Below, in pieces: positions 32,667 to 41,379 of a stretch of 64,000 nt of DNA. The stretch comes from Diaporthe sp. PMI_573. Taxonomy: Eukaryota > Ascomycota > Sordariomycetes > Diaporthales > Diaporthaceae. The notes beneath the pieces are model-generated. The model made no database searches, was not told where the DNA came from, and saw only the letters and a program-made list of their open reading frames with translations. How positions within the stretch are numbered: position 1 is the first letter of the stretch; each line of letters begins with the position of its first letter. The stretch is taken from contig JAJTUP010000064.1 in assembly GCA_021399435.1 (NCBI GenBank), positions 186,001-250,000 of the forward strand. The letters are read 5' to 3'. Made by a program: the position numbers and the translations under genes.

Positions 32667-33146
32667 ATGCCTGACTCGAAGTACCCGTCTGTTGCTACTC
32701 TGCCACAAACGAACGCCGAGCAAACCGCACAACGACGGCCCAGGGTCCGATCGGCGTGTGATGCGTGCGGATTGGCCAAGGTGCGTTGCGACAAAACCCA
32801 GCCACATTGCATCCGCTGTGTCACTCGTGGAATTCTGTGCAACTACAGTATTTTAAAGAAACCTGGCAAGGCAAAGGCACATATCACGAGAGAAGCATTC
32901 ACACCTGTACATGTGGTTGCAGACTCGCCCACTCAAAGCACCGCCTACCAAACCAGTCTATTACATCTCTCAGACAAATTCCACCCGTCATCTATGACTC
33001 AAACCAAAGCCATTGAAGAAGGTCCGGAGCCGATCCTAGTATCCAGGTCCGAAATAAGCTCCATTCCAGAGTGCGCAGACGACGAGTTTGGCATGCCGTT
33101 GCTCCAGCATCCGAGCTGGCCACGGAACATATCGTCGCGTCTATAG
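32667..33146 (+). pseudogene. Zn(II)2Cys6 regulator, N-terminal part (AflR-like DNA-binding domain)
   Basis: 159 codons starting MPDSKYPSVATLP. The binuclear zinc cluster is complete: Cys at 31, 34, 41, 48, 51 and 58 in RSACDACGLAKVRC...CIRCVTRGILC, followed by NYSILKKPGKAKA. This wording, especially SACDACGLAKVRCDK, is typical of the AflR-like subgroup of fungal secondary-metabolite regulators. Full-length members have 400 or more residues; this frame stops at 33146 soon after QHPSWPRN, and the DNA beyond belongs to an opposite-strand pseudogene. It is therefore truncated. A short DNA-binding-only product is possible but unproven. Confidence 0.7.
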
Positions 33147-34074
33147 CTGCAGTCGTTATCGCGTGTTCTGGATCCTTGCCGAACAGCTCTTCAAAATAGG
33201 CGACAGTTTCAGAATCGTTCCAGCCATCAACCTCACCTTCTTCGTGCTGCTATAGGTTAGAATCAGTGATGGCATCGTCCATATCTACTTCTGGCGCCTG
33301 CGACTTGGTTTCTTAAGCAACGGCTTCTGGAAGCCCGACTTCTGGAAGCCCGACTTCTGTTCCATAAGCCTCGGTGTGAGGAGTCAGAAGCCCCGTACTC
33401 CAAGATGCATGCTACGCGGGCGATGCACCTTGCACCAAAGGGAAAGCTGCGGTGTTTGCAGTAGATTCTTCTGGTGCTGGAAGTAATGGGAGTAACAGGT
33501 CTCCAGTAGATTCGTAGATACCCTGCATTAAATGGTCGAAGGTGACTGCCGCTCGTAATGACGATGGCGGCAAGACCGTGGATATTGTGCTGTCCTCAGT
33601 CGTCTAGCTGGCATCATCATTATAATCATCATCATCAGTCGCAGTGGCCCTTATGGCGCGCTGCACCGGGCTCTCGCTTTGGAAGCGGTTTTCCGTAGTC
33701 TCCGCCTGTACTGCTGGAGCAGCAGACAGGTTTAAGCCTCGTCCTGAGACTGTAGCAGGCTGTCTGTGGACGACAACAGTTCGGGTCACACTTTGACGAT
33801 CCATCTTTGCAACAACGCCCGGCCTTCCTTTTAGGCGGACTCGCTTCGACGATATCTGAGGATGCAACCGCAGAGCTTCGGCCGTGCGTTTGCGGGTCTG
33901 CAGGCCTTCGGTAAAAACGCTGGAGGCACGCTCGTCTTGCAAGATGCCTCCAACCAGATGCATGGCGTTCTCCACCGTAAATCCGCTTCTGCTTCTGAGC
34001 AGGTTCACCAACAAAATAAAGTGGTTGGGATAACAATCTTGTTCGCTAATAGGAGAAATCAAGTCTAAGTCCAT
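33147..34074 (-). pseudogene. Unknown gene with four Gln-to-stop changes
   Basis: From ATG 34074 (MDLDLISPISEQDCYP, FTVENAMHLVGGILQDERA, LHPQISSKRVRLKGRPGV) one reading frame runs through a TAG at 33606-33604 and onward without indels. It continues as TTEDSTISTVLPPSSLRAA, DLLLPLLPAPEESTANTAA and GEVDGWNDSETVAYFEELF. There are three further stops: TAG near 33412, TAA near 33315 and TAG near 33257. Each of the four fits CAG or CAA changed to TAG or TAA by one C-to-T transition. The protein family is not recognised. A 15-bp direct duplication (GAAGTCGGGCTTCCA) lies at 33330-33362. The pattern is what repeat-induced point mutation would leave. Confidence 0.6.
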
Positions 34075-34094
34075 CGTGGCAAAGAAATAGAAAA

Positions 34095-34197
34095 CGGAGA
34101 TTCGCACAACCATAAACGGAGGGCACACAACTTTTCTGACTAATCATGCTGGCCCCTGTGCCTGAATTAAAAAACACTATGGGTTCGCCATACAAAT
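34095..34197 (+). repeat. TIR-family-like sequence, copy B
   Basis: GGAGATTCGCAC, TGACTAATCATG, then AAAACACTATGGGTTCGCCA closely match a segment at 51449-51560 and, in the first half, the 58-bp terminal repeat at 34891. Probably the end of another member of the same element family. Confidence 0.55.
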
Positions 34198-34270
34198 AGT
34201 TAACGTGATTACACCGATTAACATGCCGCTGCATGCCACTATTCCCACACACTTAAGGGCACCAAATAAG

Positions 34271-34345
34271 CACTATTAGACCCAAGTGTTGCCAAACGTT
34301 GCCCACGTTGCCCACGATGCCCACGTCGCCGCCCACGTGACCCAG
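34271..34345. repeat. Short GTTGCCCAC-type tandem repeat
   Basis: About six imperfect copies of a 9-bp unit (GTTGCCCAC, GATGCCCAC, GTCGCCGCCCAC) occur in direct succession between 34286 and 34340. Confidence 0.6.
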
Positions 34346-34477
34346 CTAGTTGAATAGTAAGTCAACAAAGCCGGGCATTATGGCGATGATCTCGTCCTGC
34401 GTTTCCTTGGCGCCCTTGGCTCCGGCGTGAAGAGGACCGCAGCAGAAAGACACGTCCGGCCCAAGCGGAGGGATCCC

Positions 34478-34662
34478 GGACCAACAGAAAAGCAGAGAAG
34501 AAGTCCACAAATTCTCCCCACGCGTCAGTCGAGCTCGCAACCTTCGCGCCGCAAAGTTCACACAGACCGGCCTGCCACGTTCCGGAGCAGTGGAAAAGCA
34601 GAAAAGAACTCCATGAATTCACTCCGCGCGTCAGTCGAGCTCGCAACCTTCGCGCCGCGAAG
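34478..34662. repeat. Two-copy ~103-bp tandem duplication
   Basis: 34478-34559 and 34581-34662 share CGCGTCAGTCGAGCTCGCAA, CCTTCGCGCCGC and flanking AAAAGCAG text, with a period of 103 bp. On the minus strand both copies stay open and read FAARRLRARLTRG. No known protein was recognised. Confidence 0.75.
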
Positions 34663-34882
34663 TCAAAGCACACCGGCTTTCCACCACGACGGAGAGGGCA
34701 TCACAGCGCTAACTAGAGGACTCTAGCCTCAGCAGAACTCCTAAGCCAGAAAGATCCCCTTCTAAGGCAAGACGAGGCGGCCCAGGCCGAAAAAAGAAGC
34801 TCGCCAGCCTTAGGAGGGGATCAGACAGACGGAATCGTTCTAATTACTTAATCAGGGAGTGACTACTCTCAGATTGTCGGCT

Positions 34883-35750
34883 TTTATCATGAGTACGGAT
34901 ATTCGGGCCCAAAAAATCGGATGCCGGGCCCATTCTCATGACTAATCATGTGGCCCCATGTGCGCCAATTGTAATTTCACACCTATTCGCCATACTAAAA
35001 AAAAATGTCCCAACACTGGTCATCATGCTACGCCATAAAGTACAATGAAGCTATTCCCAGACGCTCCAGAGCACCAAATAAGCAAAATTCGGCCCAACTA
35101 AGTCGATTAGCTAATCGACCAATTGCTCTACTATTGCAAAACAAGTGTAATTAGAGCTAATTAAGTATGTTTAGCGACGAAGTCAAAGTCTATGTAAATC
35201 GCTCGGCCCGTCGCTCAAGAAGTCGCTTGGGTAATTGGCTTCCTCGCCAATATCCCCACAGTAGATTAAACTCTGCGTTTCCTTGGTGTTGACACCGTCG
35301 CCGTCGTCAACGTCGTCAGCCGTCAGGTCTATGCAGGAGGATTGGAAAGTGCTGGGCGCCGGCCGTTTGTGGCCGTGATATTGGTATTCCAGGCACAACA
35401 ATCAGCTTGCCACTGCGACTCAAGGCCCAAGTAGTCCAGATATTCTGGCATCGCTACAACCACGCAGGAGTGGTATTTAACCAGCTGGGGGGGGGGGTTC
35501 AATACTGAAATGATCGATTCCAATAGTCAATTAGTCGATATTACGAAGCGTTGAGGGTGGGCGCATGGGTCGAGATTGGTATGAAGAGAAGCAGTAGCGC
35601 ATTTTGAGCTTGCATTCTGCTCAAAACGCACCGGGCTGGGTAGTGCAAAGCCGAGAAATAAAGCGATATGATTGGCTGCAGTTTTGATTAGTCATGAGAA
35701 TGGGCCCGGCATCCGATTTTTTGGGCCCGAATATCCGTACTCTTTATCAT
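34883..35750. mobile_element. 852-bp hAT-like non-autonomous element with 58-bp TIRs and 8-bp TSD
   Basis: The element spans 34891-35742. Its left terminus (34891-34948) begins GAGTACGGATATTCGGGCCC and is a perfect reverse complement of the right terminus (35685-35742), 58 of 58 bases. TTTATCAT flanks both sides (34883-34890 and 35743-35750), a perfect 8-bp target-site duplication as generated by hAT transposases. The interior has no transposase. It holds two overlapping minus frames (35183-35401 and 35329-35523) and an 11-G homopolymer near 35487. Perfect TIRs and TSD indicate recent insertion or conservation. Mobilisation would need a hAT transposase supplied in trans. Confidence 0.93.
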
Positions 35751-36117
35751 CATGCGCCTCTGTCAGCTACACCACGTGACCGCCGTTTCCGTTACTATCG
35801 TGACATCTTCCGAGGTACATAAAGGTAGTCACGTGACCTCGCCACACCCAGCATCTAAAAGAATGGCTCTTGTGAGCTTCGAAGAAGCTATCTACACAAT
35901 ATTGAACAACAGACATAGAGGCCTGGGCCATCAGGGCGAAAGGAGCCGTATATGAAGAAATTGTCTGCGCCATTAGGTACAATGTGGAAAGTATGAACGG
36001 CCAGTCTTGAGGGATATTAGAATTTGTCACCACCCAAACAAATAGCTCCCGCACCGACCCCTCTGACTAAGCAGACCGCACCTAATCAGATCCTCCCATT
36101 CAAACTCCATAAAAGCT
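35751..36117. other. Spacer before the MYND/PIF1 array
   Basis: No gene is supported. The last 60 bp contain a CTAATCAG box and a CATAAAAG TATA-like element just before the conserved unit start at 36118. Confidence 0.4.
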
Positions 36118-36175
36118 ACTGGGGAGCAGCCGTCAAGCCGGCTTGCTAGGAGGGCCTCCCGTTAGGAAGGAAAAG
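36118..36175 (+). promoter_or_regulatory. Conserved start of repeat unit 1 (hairpin + CTAG)
   Basis: ACTGGGGAGCAGCCG is followed by a small hairpin (AGCCG 36128-36132, CGGCT 36139-36143), then CTAG (36146-36149) and CCTCCCGTTAGGAAGG. The same block opens unit 2 at 39429. The stem is kept while the loop differs, suggesting a selected structure. Whether this is a transcription start and leader or an element terminus is unknown. Confidence 0.55.
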
Positions 36176-36609
36176 AGAGAGCTGGCGCTCCGCATCAGGA
36201 CGTCTTCAGGCAGAGAAGGTCATGCGTCCGTGCGGAAAAACCATGCGTCTACGGCTGTTCTCAGCTGGGGCATGGGTTATTGGTGTTGTATGCAGTTGAC
36301 AGGTTGGAACAGCTGGTTGAAATTCGCGAGCCACTAACAGGGTCACAGCGCACCCATCCTGAGTACTCGTTATGTTCAATCAATCTTCAAAACGGACCTC
36401 GATAGTACAGGCTCGTGCGAAAGGCTAAAAGTGGTAAATTACATCGTATCAAAGCTTAGCTATCATCAGCTGATACTTGGGCAGGGATCATGGGGTGGAG
36501 AGGTCGCAACGTCTCTTCAAATACGGATCCGTACTCCCCACTACGTCATTTGCGGCGCAAGAAGTGTTTCCACATTCTACCCCAGATTGTGAACAGTATC
36601 AACGCCAAG

Positions 36610-37236
36610 ATGACAACAACACGCGTTCGGTTTGATTTCCTCTGCTATCGTGTACGCATCAAGTTCGATGTGTCCTACGATATACCTAATCGCATCATCA
36701 GGGCAGGAGACGATTCAGACCAGGCGAGACCCGAGGAAAGGCAGCTGTGGGACGCGGCGATGAATAGCATTATGGAGCAGAGCGAGACGACTTGCCTCCG
36801 GCGTGCCAGTCCGGCCTCGTGTGCGTGTGGGTTACCGGCAACGGCCACTGAATATTTACCACCGATGCCGTTCCTTGATGCTCCAGAACCTCACGCTGTG
36901 GTCGTCGTGGATCCGTTCTGCGGGGACCTGAAATGTCGGACGCGGACCCGCCAGCGCATGCTGCAAGTAATGTCGAGGAGGCGCTCTCTAGATGGTGGCC
37001 TTAGTGGCGCGGACCCAGGACTCTTCGCAGAGCTGATGTCCTGTAGAGTATGCAAGAAAAGGGAAGGGCTGAGGGAATGCGGGGGCTGTCACATCGCGGG
37101 GTATTGTGGGCAAGAGCACCAAGAGGAGGACTGGCCAAACCACAAGGCAGAGTGTACGCCGTGGCCGACGCCGACATTCGATTCAAGGTGCCCTCTGGAC
37201 GAGGCGGACGACGACACAGGCGCTGGAGAGAGCTAG
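36610..37236 (+). CDS. MYND zinc-finger protein, unit 1 (C-terminally shortened)
   Basis: A 208-aa ORF from the ATG aligned with the start of the unit 2 paralogue (MTTTRVRFDFLCYRV). The upstream in-frame GTG/ATG extension to 36490 is not shared as protein and was left out. The first ~140 residues are of unknown fold and contain a Cys pair (CACGLPATATEYLPP). A MYND finger follows: C145, C148, C157, C160, C166, H170, H178, C182 in CRVCKKREGLREC...GYC...H. MYND fingers mediate protein-prot contacts. Compared with unit 2, the tail after PLDEAD is replaced by DDTGAGES and a stop, so the last ~45 residues are lost. Its 3' end overlaps the frame of the downstream helicase ORF. Confidence 0.75.
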   Translation: MTTTRVRFDFLCYRVRIKFDVSYDIPNRIIRAGDDSDQARPEERQLWDAAMNSIMEQSETTCLRRASPASCACGLPATATEYLPPMPFLDAPEPHAVVVVDPFCGDLKCRTRTRQRMLQVMSRRRSLDGGLSGADPGLFAELMSCRVCKKREGLRECGGCHIAGYCGQEHQEEDWPNHKAECTPWPTPTFDSRCPLDEADDDTGAGES

Positions 37237-37327
37237 CTTCTCAGACCCCGAGCCGGACCCGTGTGGTGCGGATACACGGTCCGCACGCCAATCAACAGCA
37301 AACGCACTGACGAAGCCCGAGATCGGC

Positions 37328-39297
37328 ATGGTACGAGCGGCACAGCTGCGTCTCCACAAAGCAAGGGTGCTAGTCATCGAAGGAGATGATGAAGCCGGCG
37401 AAGGCCCGAACGGCGACGAGGCTGGCTTCGGTTCCGGCGATGAGCAGCATTTGTTCCCACCCATCCCGGCGTCCAACCCAACCCCCACTTCAGCCCATAC
37501 TTGGGTAGATATAGCATCCGGGAGTAGCTTCTTCCAGGTCGGGAAGACGATAGGCAACCATAGAACGCTGAACCGCATGCAGAAGATTGCCCTCGGCCTG
37601 ATCTGCGAGGCGATGGACAGAGCGGAGGAAGCATCAGACAGAGCTGCTGAGGGCAACGGAGGACACACGATATTGGGGCGGCCGCCTCAACATCTCCAAT
37701 ACATAGGCGGCAGCGGCGGCACGGGGAAGACTTGGCTCATCGAGACACTGAAAGATGTATGCGCGGCGAAGGGAGCGTCGAAGCGCATCATCATCACAGC
37801 TACGTCCGGGACGGCAGCAGCAGGGATCGGTGGCAACACCATCCACTCCGCGCTAGGGCTAACCTTCAAGGACCAAGACGGAGCCGAGATGGAAAGCCTA
37901 CCATCAGCGAACCTGGAGAGGCGCCGGCAGCGTTGGAGAAGGCGTGACGTGCTTGTGGTCGACGAGGTGAGCATGCTGGGCCTTAAGACGCTCTACGAGG
38001 TAGACCACAAACTGCGGGCGCTGCGCGGCTTCCCGGACAGGCCGTTCGGCGGGATACCGGTGGTGGTCTTCACGGGCGACTTCCTTCAGTTCGGGCCAGT
38101 GCTGCAGAAGGGCCTGCTGAGCCAGCTCGACTACGGCGACAGCGGCAAGGCGCCACGGAACCTCTCGGATCGTGCAACGCAATACCGATGGCAGCAGATC
38201 CAGGCCAAGACGACATGGGAACTGTTTACTAGCGTGGTGATCTTAGAGGAGCAGAAGAGGGCGGAGGGCGACGAGGAACTGATCGGGCTCCTAGAACGCA
38301 TCCGGACAGGCCGACAGACGGCGGCCGACCTCGACAAGCTAAACTCGCGATACCACCCTGACGAGAAGCTCGACTTCACGGGAGGCAGGCGCGCCATTAT
38401 CCCGCTCAACCGACACAGGTGGGACCTCAAGCTCTGTGCAGCCCTAGCCTTCGGCGAGGGGCACGACAGGAAGGTGTCCCTGTTCATGTCCGATCACCAG
38501 TGGAAGACCCGCGTGCCCCACCGAGGAAGAGATGGAGGCGGTAGTGCTGCTAGGGGATGACGCGCAGCTCCCGATCCCGGGCATCCTTCCCTACGTCGAT
38601 GGTATGCCGGTCATCGTCAATCAGAACAAGTACCTAGGACTTAGAGTGGTCAATGGAGCGGAGTTCACGGCCGCCGGCGTCGTCGCAAACGAAGAGGTAG
38701 AAGAACAGGTGATCAACGACCGGCTGTCCATCTTCCTCGGGCCACGAAGAGGTAGAAGAACAGGTGATCAACGACCGGCTGTCCATCTTCCTCGGGCCAC
38801 CCAACGGCATCCTTCTCCAATCGCAGGACACGGAGGGGCTCGCGTTTCCGCACATACCGCCGGGCACCCTCATGCTAGGGACAGAGACTGTGCAGCTAGA
38901 CAAAGAAAAGCACGGCAAGCGCGTCTGTCCGCGACTCGCAGCCAAGCGGGAGTTTAAGATGGGGCTAGCGCGCACGGGACTGCCATGCGCGCCGGGATTT
39001 GCGCTCACCGACTATAAGGCGCAGAGCAGGACTATAGAGAAGGTCCTGCTCGGGCTGTACGGGAGGAAAGAGACGAAGGGCGGTCAGAGCACGGAGAAGT
39101 GTGACGTGCTTAGCCTGTACGTGCAATTATCACGATGCAAGCGGTTGCGGGACATACGGCTTATACAGCCAATACAAAGGGAGCACTTCGAACAGGCACG
39201 GATGCATCCGGAGCTCATAGAAGGGGTCAATCGATTAAAAGAGCTAGCAAGACAGACGGTCGAGCGGTTTGAGGCCAGGCATGGGAAGCAAGGCTAG
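37328..39297 (+). pseudogene. PIF1-family DNA helicase, unit 1, with two frame breaks
   Basis: Taken from the in-frame Met at MVRAAQLRLHKARV; an open extension to 37106 only shadows the MYND gene. Helicase motifs are HLQYIGGSGGTGKT (Walker A), IIITATSGTAAAGIGG (motif Ia), VLVVDEVSMLG (Walker B), VVVFTGDFLQFGPV (motif III) and, near the end, ALTDYKAQSRTIEKVLLGL and LYVQLSRCKRL (motifs V/VI). This is the PIF1-like type found in Helitrons. Two lesions break the frame. An extra C in a C-run near 38515 shifts it after WKTRVP. A 53-bp tandem duplication (38692-38744 repeated at 38745-38797) shifts it again. The last frame (from 38764) ends at 39297. No Rep/HUH domain was found on either side. Confidence 0.8.
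38692..38797. repeat. 53-bp tandem duplication inside helicase gene
   Basis: The segment starting GAAGAGGTAGAAGAACAGGT occurs twice in direct succession (38692 and 38745). As 53 is not a multiple of three, the duplication shifts the reading frame. Unit 2 lacks this region, so the ancestral state is inferred from the protein reading. Confidence 0.88.
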
Positions 39298-39842
39298 GAG
39301 GAGGGCTTCGTCACGCAGACCAGAAAAAAAAGAGGGCCAAAATGCGGAACGGACCAATCAGAAGACATTTTATTAGCCAATCAGAAGGCGGGGGATCCAG
39401 GGTGTCGGGGGTCGGGCGCGAATAAGAAACTGGGGAGCAGCCGCCGCGCCGGCTTGCTAGAAGGCCTCCCGTTAGGAAAAGGAGTGCTCTGCATCAGGAC
39501 GCCTACAGGCAGAGAGGGCCATGCGATCGGAGGGAATGGCCATGCGTGCTCTCGTCCGTGGGATCCACTAATAGGGCCACAGCAATTTTACCTGTATTCA
39601 AGATATGTCTATATGTCTACCCGTCTTGAACACATCATTACGATTCAATCAATCTCGACACGGGCCTCCTAAGTAGAGGCTCAGGCGAAAGCCTAAAATG
39701 TGATACCAATTCATCACCCGATCCTTAGGTAGGGATCAAGGAAGGCGACGCATCGTCTCCTCAAATACTTCTCACTACGTCATCTTGGCACAAGACATGT
39801 TTTCACATTCTACCTCCGATTGTGAACAGTTTAAACGTCAAA
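39298..39842 (+). promoter_or_regulatory. Junction and leader between units 1 and 2
   Basis: After the helicase stop come two CCAATCAGA boxes (39353 and 39377), then GCGCGAATAAGAAA and the conserved unit start ACTGGGGAGCAGCCG (39429) with hairpin AGCCG...CGGCT and CTAG at 39457-39460. About 410 nt of leader precede the unit 2 ATG, similar to unit 1. The CCAAT cluster recurs at the end of unit 2 (41214-41270), so it belongs to the repeat. It could be a promoter that drives the next unit in the array. Confidence 0.5.
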
Positions 39843-40598
39843 ATGACAACAGCACGCGTTCGGTTCGATTACCTCTGTTATCGTGTAGGCGTCAAGTTCG
39901 ACGAGTCCTACGATATCCCCCATCGCATCGTCCGGGCAGGAGACGATTCAGACAAGGCGAAAGCCGAGGACAAATCGTTGTGGAATGCGGCGATGAATGC
40001 CATTATGGAGCATAGCGAGGTGACATGCCTCCAGCGTGCCAGTGCGGCCTCGTGTGCGTGTGGGTTACCAGCAACGGCCACCGAATACCTACCACCGATG
40101 CAGTTCCTTGATGCTCCGAAGCCTCACGTTGTGGCGATCGTGGATCTGTTCTGCGGGAACCTGAAATGTTGGACGCGGACACGGCAGAGCATGCTGCAAG
40201 TCATGTCGCGGAACCGCTCTCCAGATGGTGGCCTTCGTGGCCCGGACCCAGGACTCTTCGCAGAGCTTATGTCATGTAGAGTATGCAAGAAAAAGGAGGG
40301 GCTGAGGGAATGCGGGGCCTGTCACGTCGCGGGGTATTGTCGGAAAGAGCACCAAGAGGCGGACTGGCCAAACCACAAGGCAGAGTGTACGCCGTGGCCG
40401 ACGCCGACATTCGGTGCAAGGTGCCCCTTGGACGAGGCGGACGCTGACTCCGACAGCAAAGTGACCTACAGCGCCGTCTTCAATGTCGCGGGACCCGGAG
40501 AGCCGCCGTGGTTCAGGGAGATTAGTCGAGAGGAGGTCGTGAGACGTTTATTGATGGGAGCAGCTGGAATGGAAGACCTGGAAGTCGAGATGAAGTAA
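39843..40598 (+). CDS. MYND zinc-finger protein, unit 2 (full-length form)
   Basis: A 251-aa ORF, ~85-90% identical by eye to the unit 1 protein through the MYND finger (CRVCKKKEGLRECGACHVAG, then YCRKEHQEADWPNHKAEC). It continues into a tail absent from unit 1: SKVTYSAVFNVAGPGEPPWF, then REISREEVVRRLLMGAAG. It ends EDLEVEMK. The 5' flank matches unit 1 at DNA level (AACAGTTTAAACGTCAAAATG against AACAGTATCAACGCCAAGATG), which supports the chosen ATG. No membrane segment or signal peptide is seen. Function is unknown. Pairing with a PIF1 helicase in both units suggests that the two proteins travel together. Confidence 0.78.
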   Translation: MTTARVRFDYLCYRVGVKFDESYDIPHRIVRAGDDSDKAKAEDKSLWNAAMNAIMEHSEVTCLQRASAASCACGLPATATEYLPPMQFLDAPKPHVVAIVDLFCGNLKCWTRTRQSMLQVMSRNRSPDGGLRGPDPGLFAELMSCRVCKKKEGLRECGACHVAGYCRKEHQEADWPNHKAECTPWPTPTFGARCPLDEADADSDSKVTYSAVFNVAGPGEPPWFREISREEVVRRLLMGAAGMEDLEVEMK

Positions 40599-41169
40599 AA
40601 TGAGTTAAAAAGCGAGCGCAGGTCCGCGCACAGATTGTTTCGAAGAAATTGTGAACTTCTCATAAAGTTTCCAACAAAGTGGGAAGCGGCATCCTTCTCC
40701 AATCGCAGGACACGGAGGGGCTCGCGTTCCCGCACATACCTCCGGGTACCCTCATGCTCGGGGCAGCCCGAGTAGGACCTTCTCTAGGGTCTTGTTCTGC
40801 GTCAGTGAGCGCAAAGCCCCGGCACGCATGGCAGCCCCGTACGCATCAGCCCCATCTTAAACTCCCGCTTGGCTGCGAGTCGCGGACAGACGTACTTGCC
40901 GTGCTTTTCTTTGTCAAGCTGCACCGTCTCTATGGGAGAAAGGGACGAAGGGATACCCGAGCCTGGAGAAGTGTGACGTGCTTAGCTTGTATGTGCAATT
41001 GTCACGATGCAAGCGGTTGCGGGACATACGGCTTATACAGCCGATCCTAATGGAGCACTTCGAACAGGCGCGGATGTATCCGGAGCTCATAGAAGGGGTC
41101 GATCGATTAAAAGAGCTAGCAAGACAGACGGTTGAGCGGTTTGAGGCCAGGCATGGGAAGCAAGGTTAG
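40599..41169 (+). pseudogene. PIF1 helicase remnant, unit 2, with internal inversion
   Basis: Only the last part of the helicase survives. 40686-40762 matches unit 1 at 38810-38882 (GILLQSQDTEGLAFPHIPPG). 40763-40930 is the reverse complement of unit 1 at about 38883-39057. 40931-41169 is again in direct orientation (LYVQLSRCKRLRDIRLIQP, ending EARHGKQG and TAG). So ~168 bp has been inverted in place, and about 1.4 kb of 5' helicase sequence, including Walker A and B, has been deleted. Non-functional. Confidence 0.85.
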
Positions 41170-41204
41170 GAGGCAATCTCCGTTTTCGTTCCCACAAAAA
41201 AGGG

Positions 41205-41316
41205 AGAGCGGACCCAATCAGAACCCATTTTATTAGCCAATCAGAAGGCAGTTAACTTTGCAACCAATCAGAGGGCAGGAACCCAGGGTGTCAGGGTCGG
41301 GTGCGAATAAGAAAGA
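41205..41316 (+). promoter_or_regulatory. Third copy of the CCAAT-rich unit boundary
   Basis: CCAATCAGA boxes near 41214, 41237 and 41262, then CAGGGTGTCAGGGTCGG and GCGAATAAGAAA, match the end of unit 1 (39350-39428). Here it is followed not by a third unit but by three palindromes. Confidence 0.6.
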
Positions 41317-41379
41317 CCTTCCTAACGGAAGGCAGACCTTCCTAACGGAAGGCATAAGAAAGACCTTCCTAACGGAAGG
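41317..41379. repeat. Three copies of a 16-bp palindrome
   Basis: CCTTCCTAACGGAAGG occurs at 41317-41332, 41337-41352 and 41364-41379. Each can form a 6-bp stem with a TAAC loop. The reverse complement of the unit (CCTCCCGTTAGGAAGG) is part of both unit start blocks (36153 and 39465), so the array is a terminal feature of the repeat family. Confidence 0.88.

Noticed and set aside
37106..37327. 5' extension of the helicase ORF into the MYND gene
   Set aside because: The text is the frame-shifted shadow of the MYND finger; the helicase-specific sequence starts later.
36118..41316. Classical Helitron
   Set aside because: No Rep/HUH motif, no TC 5' end and no CTRR followed by T could be shown. 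Kept only as one hypothesis.
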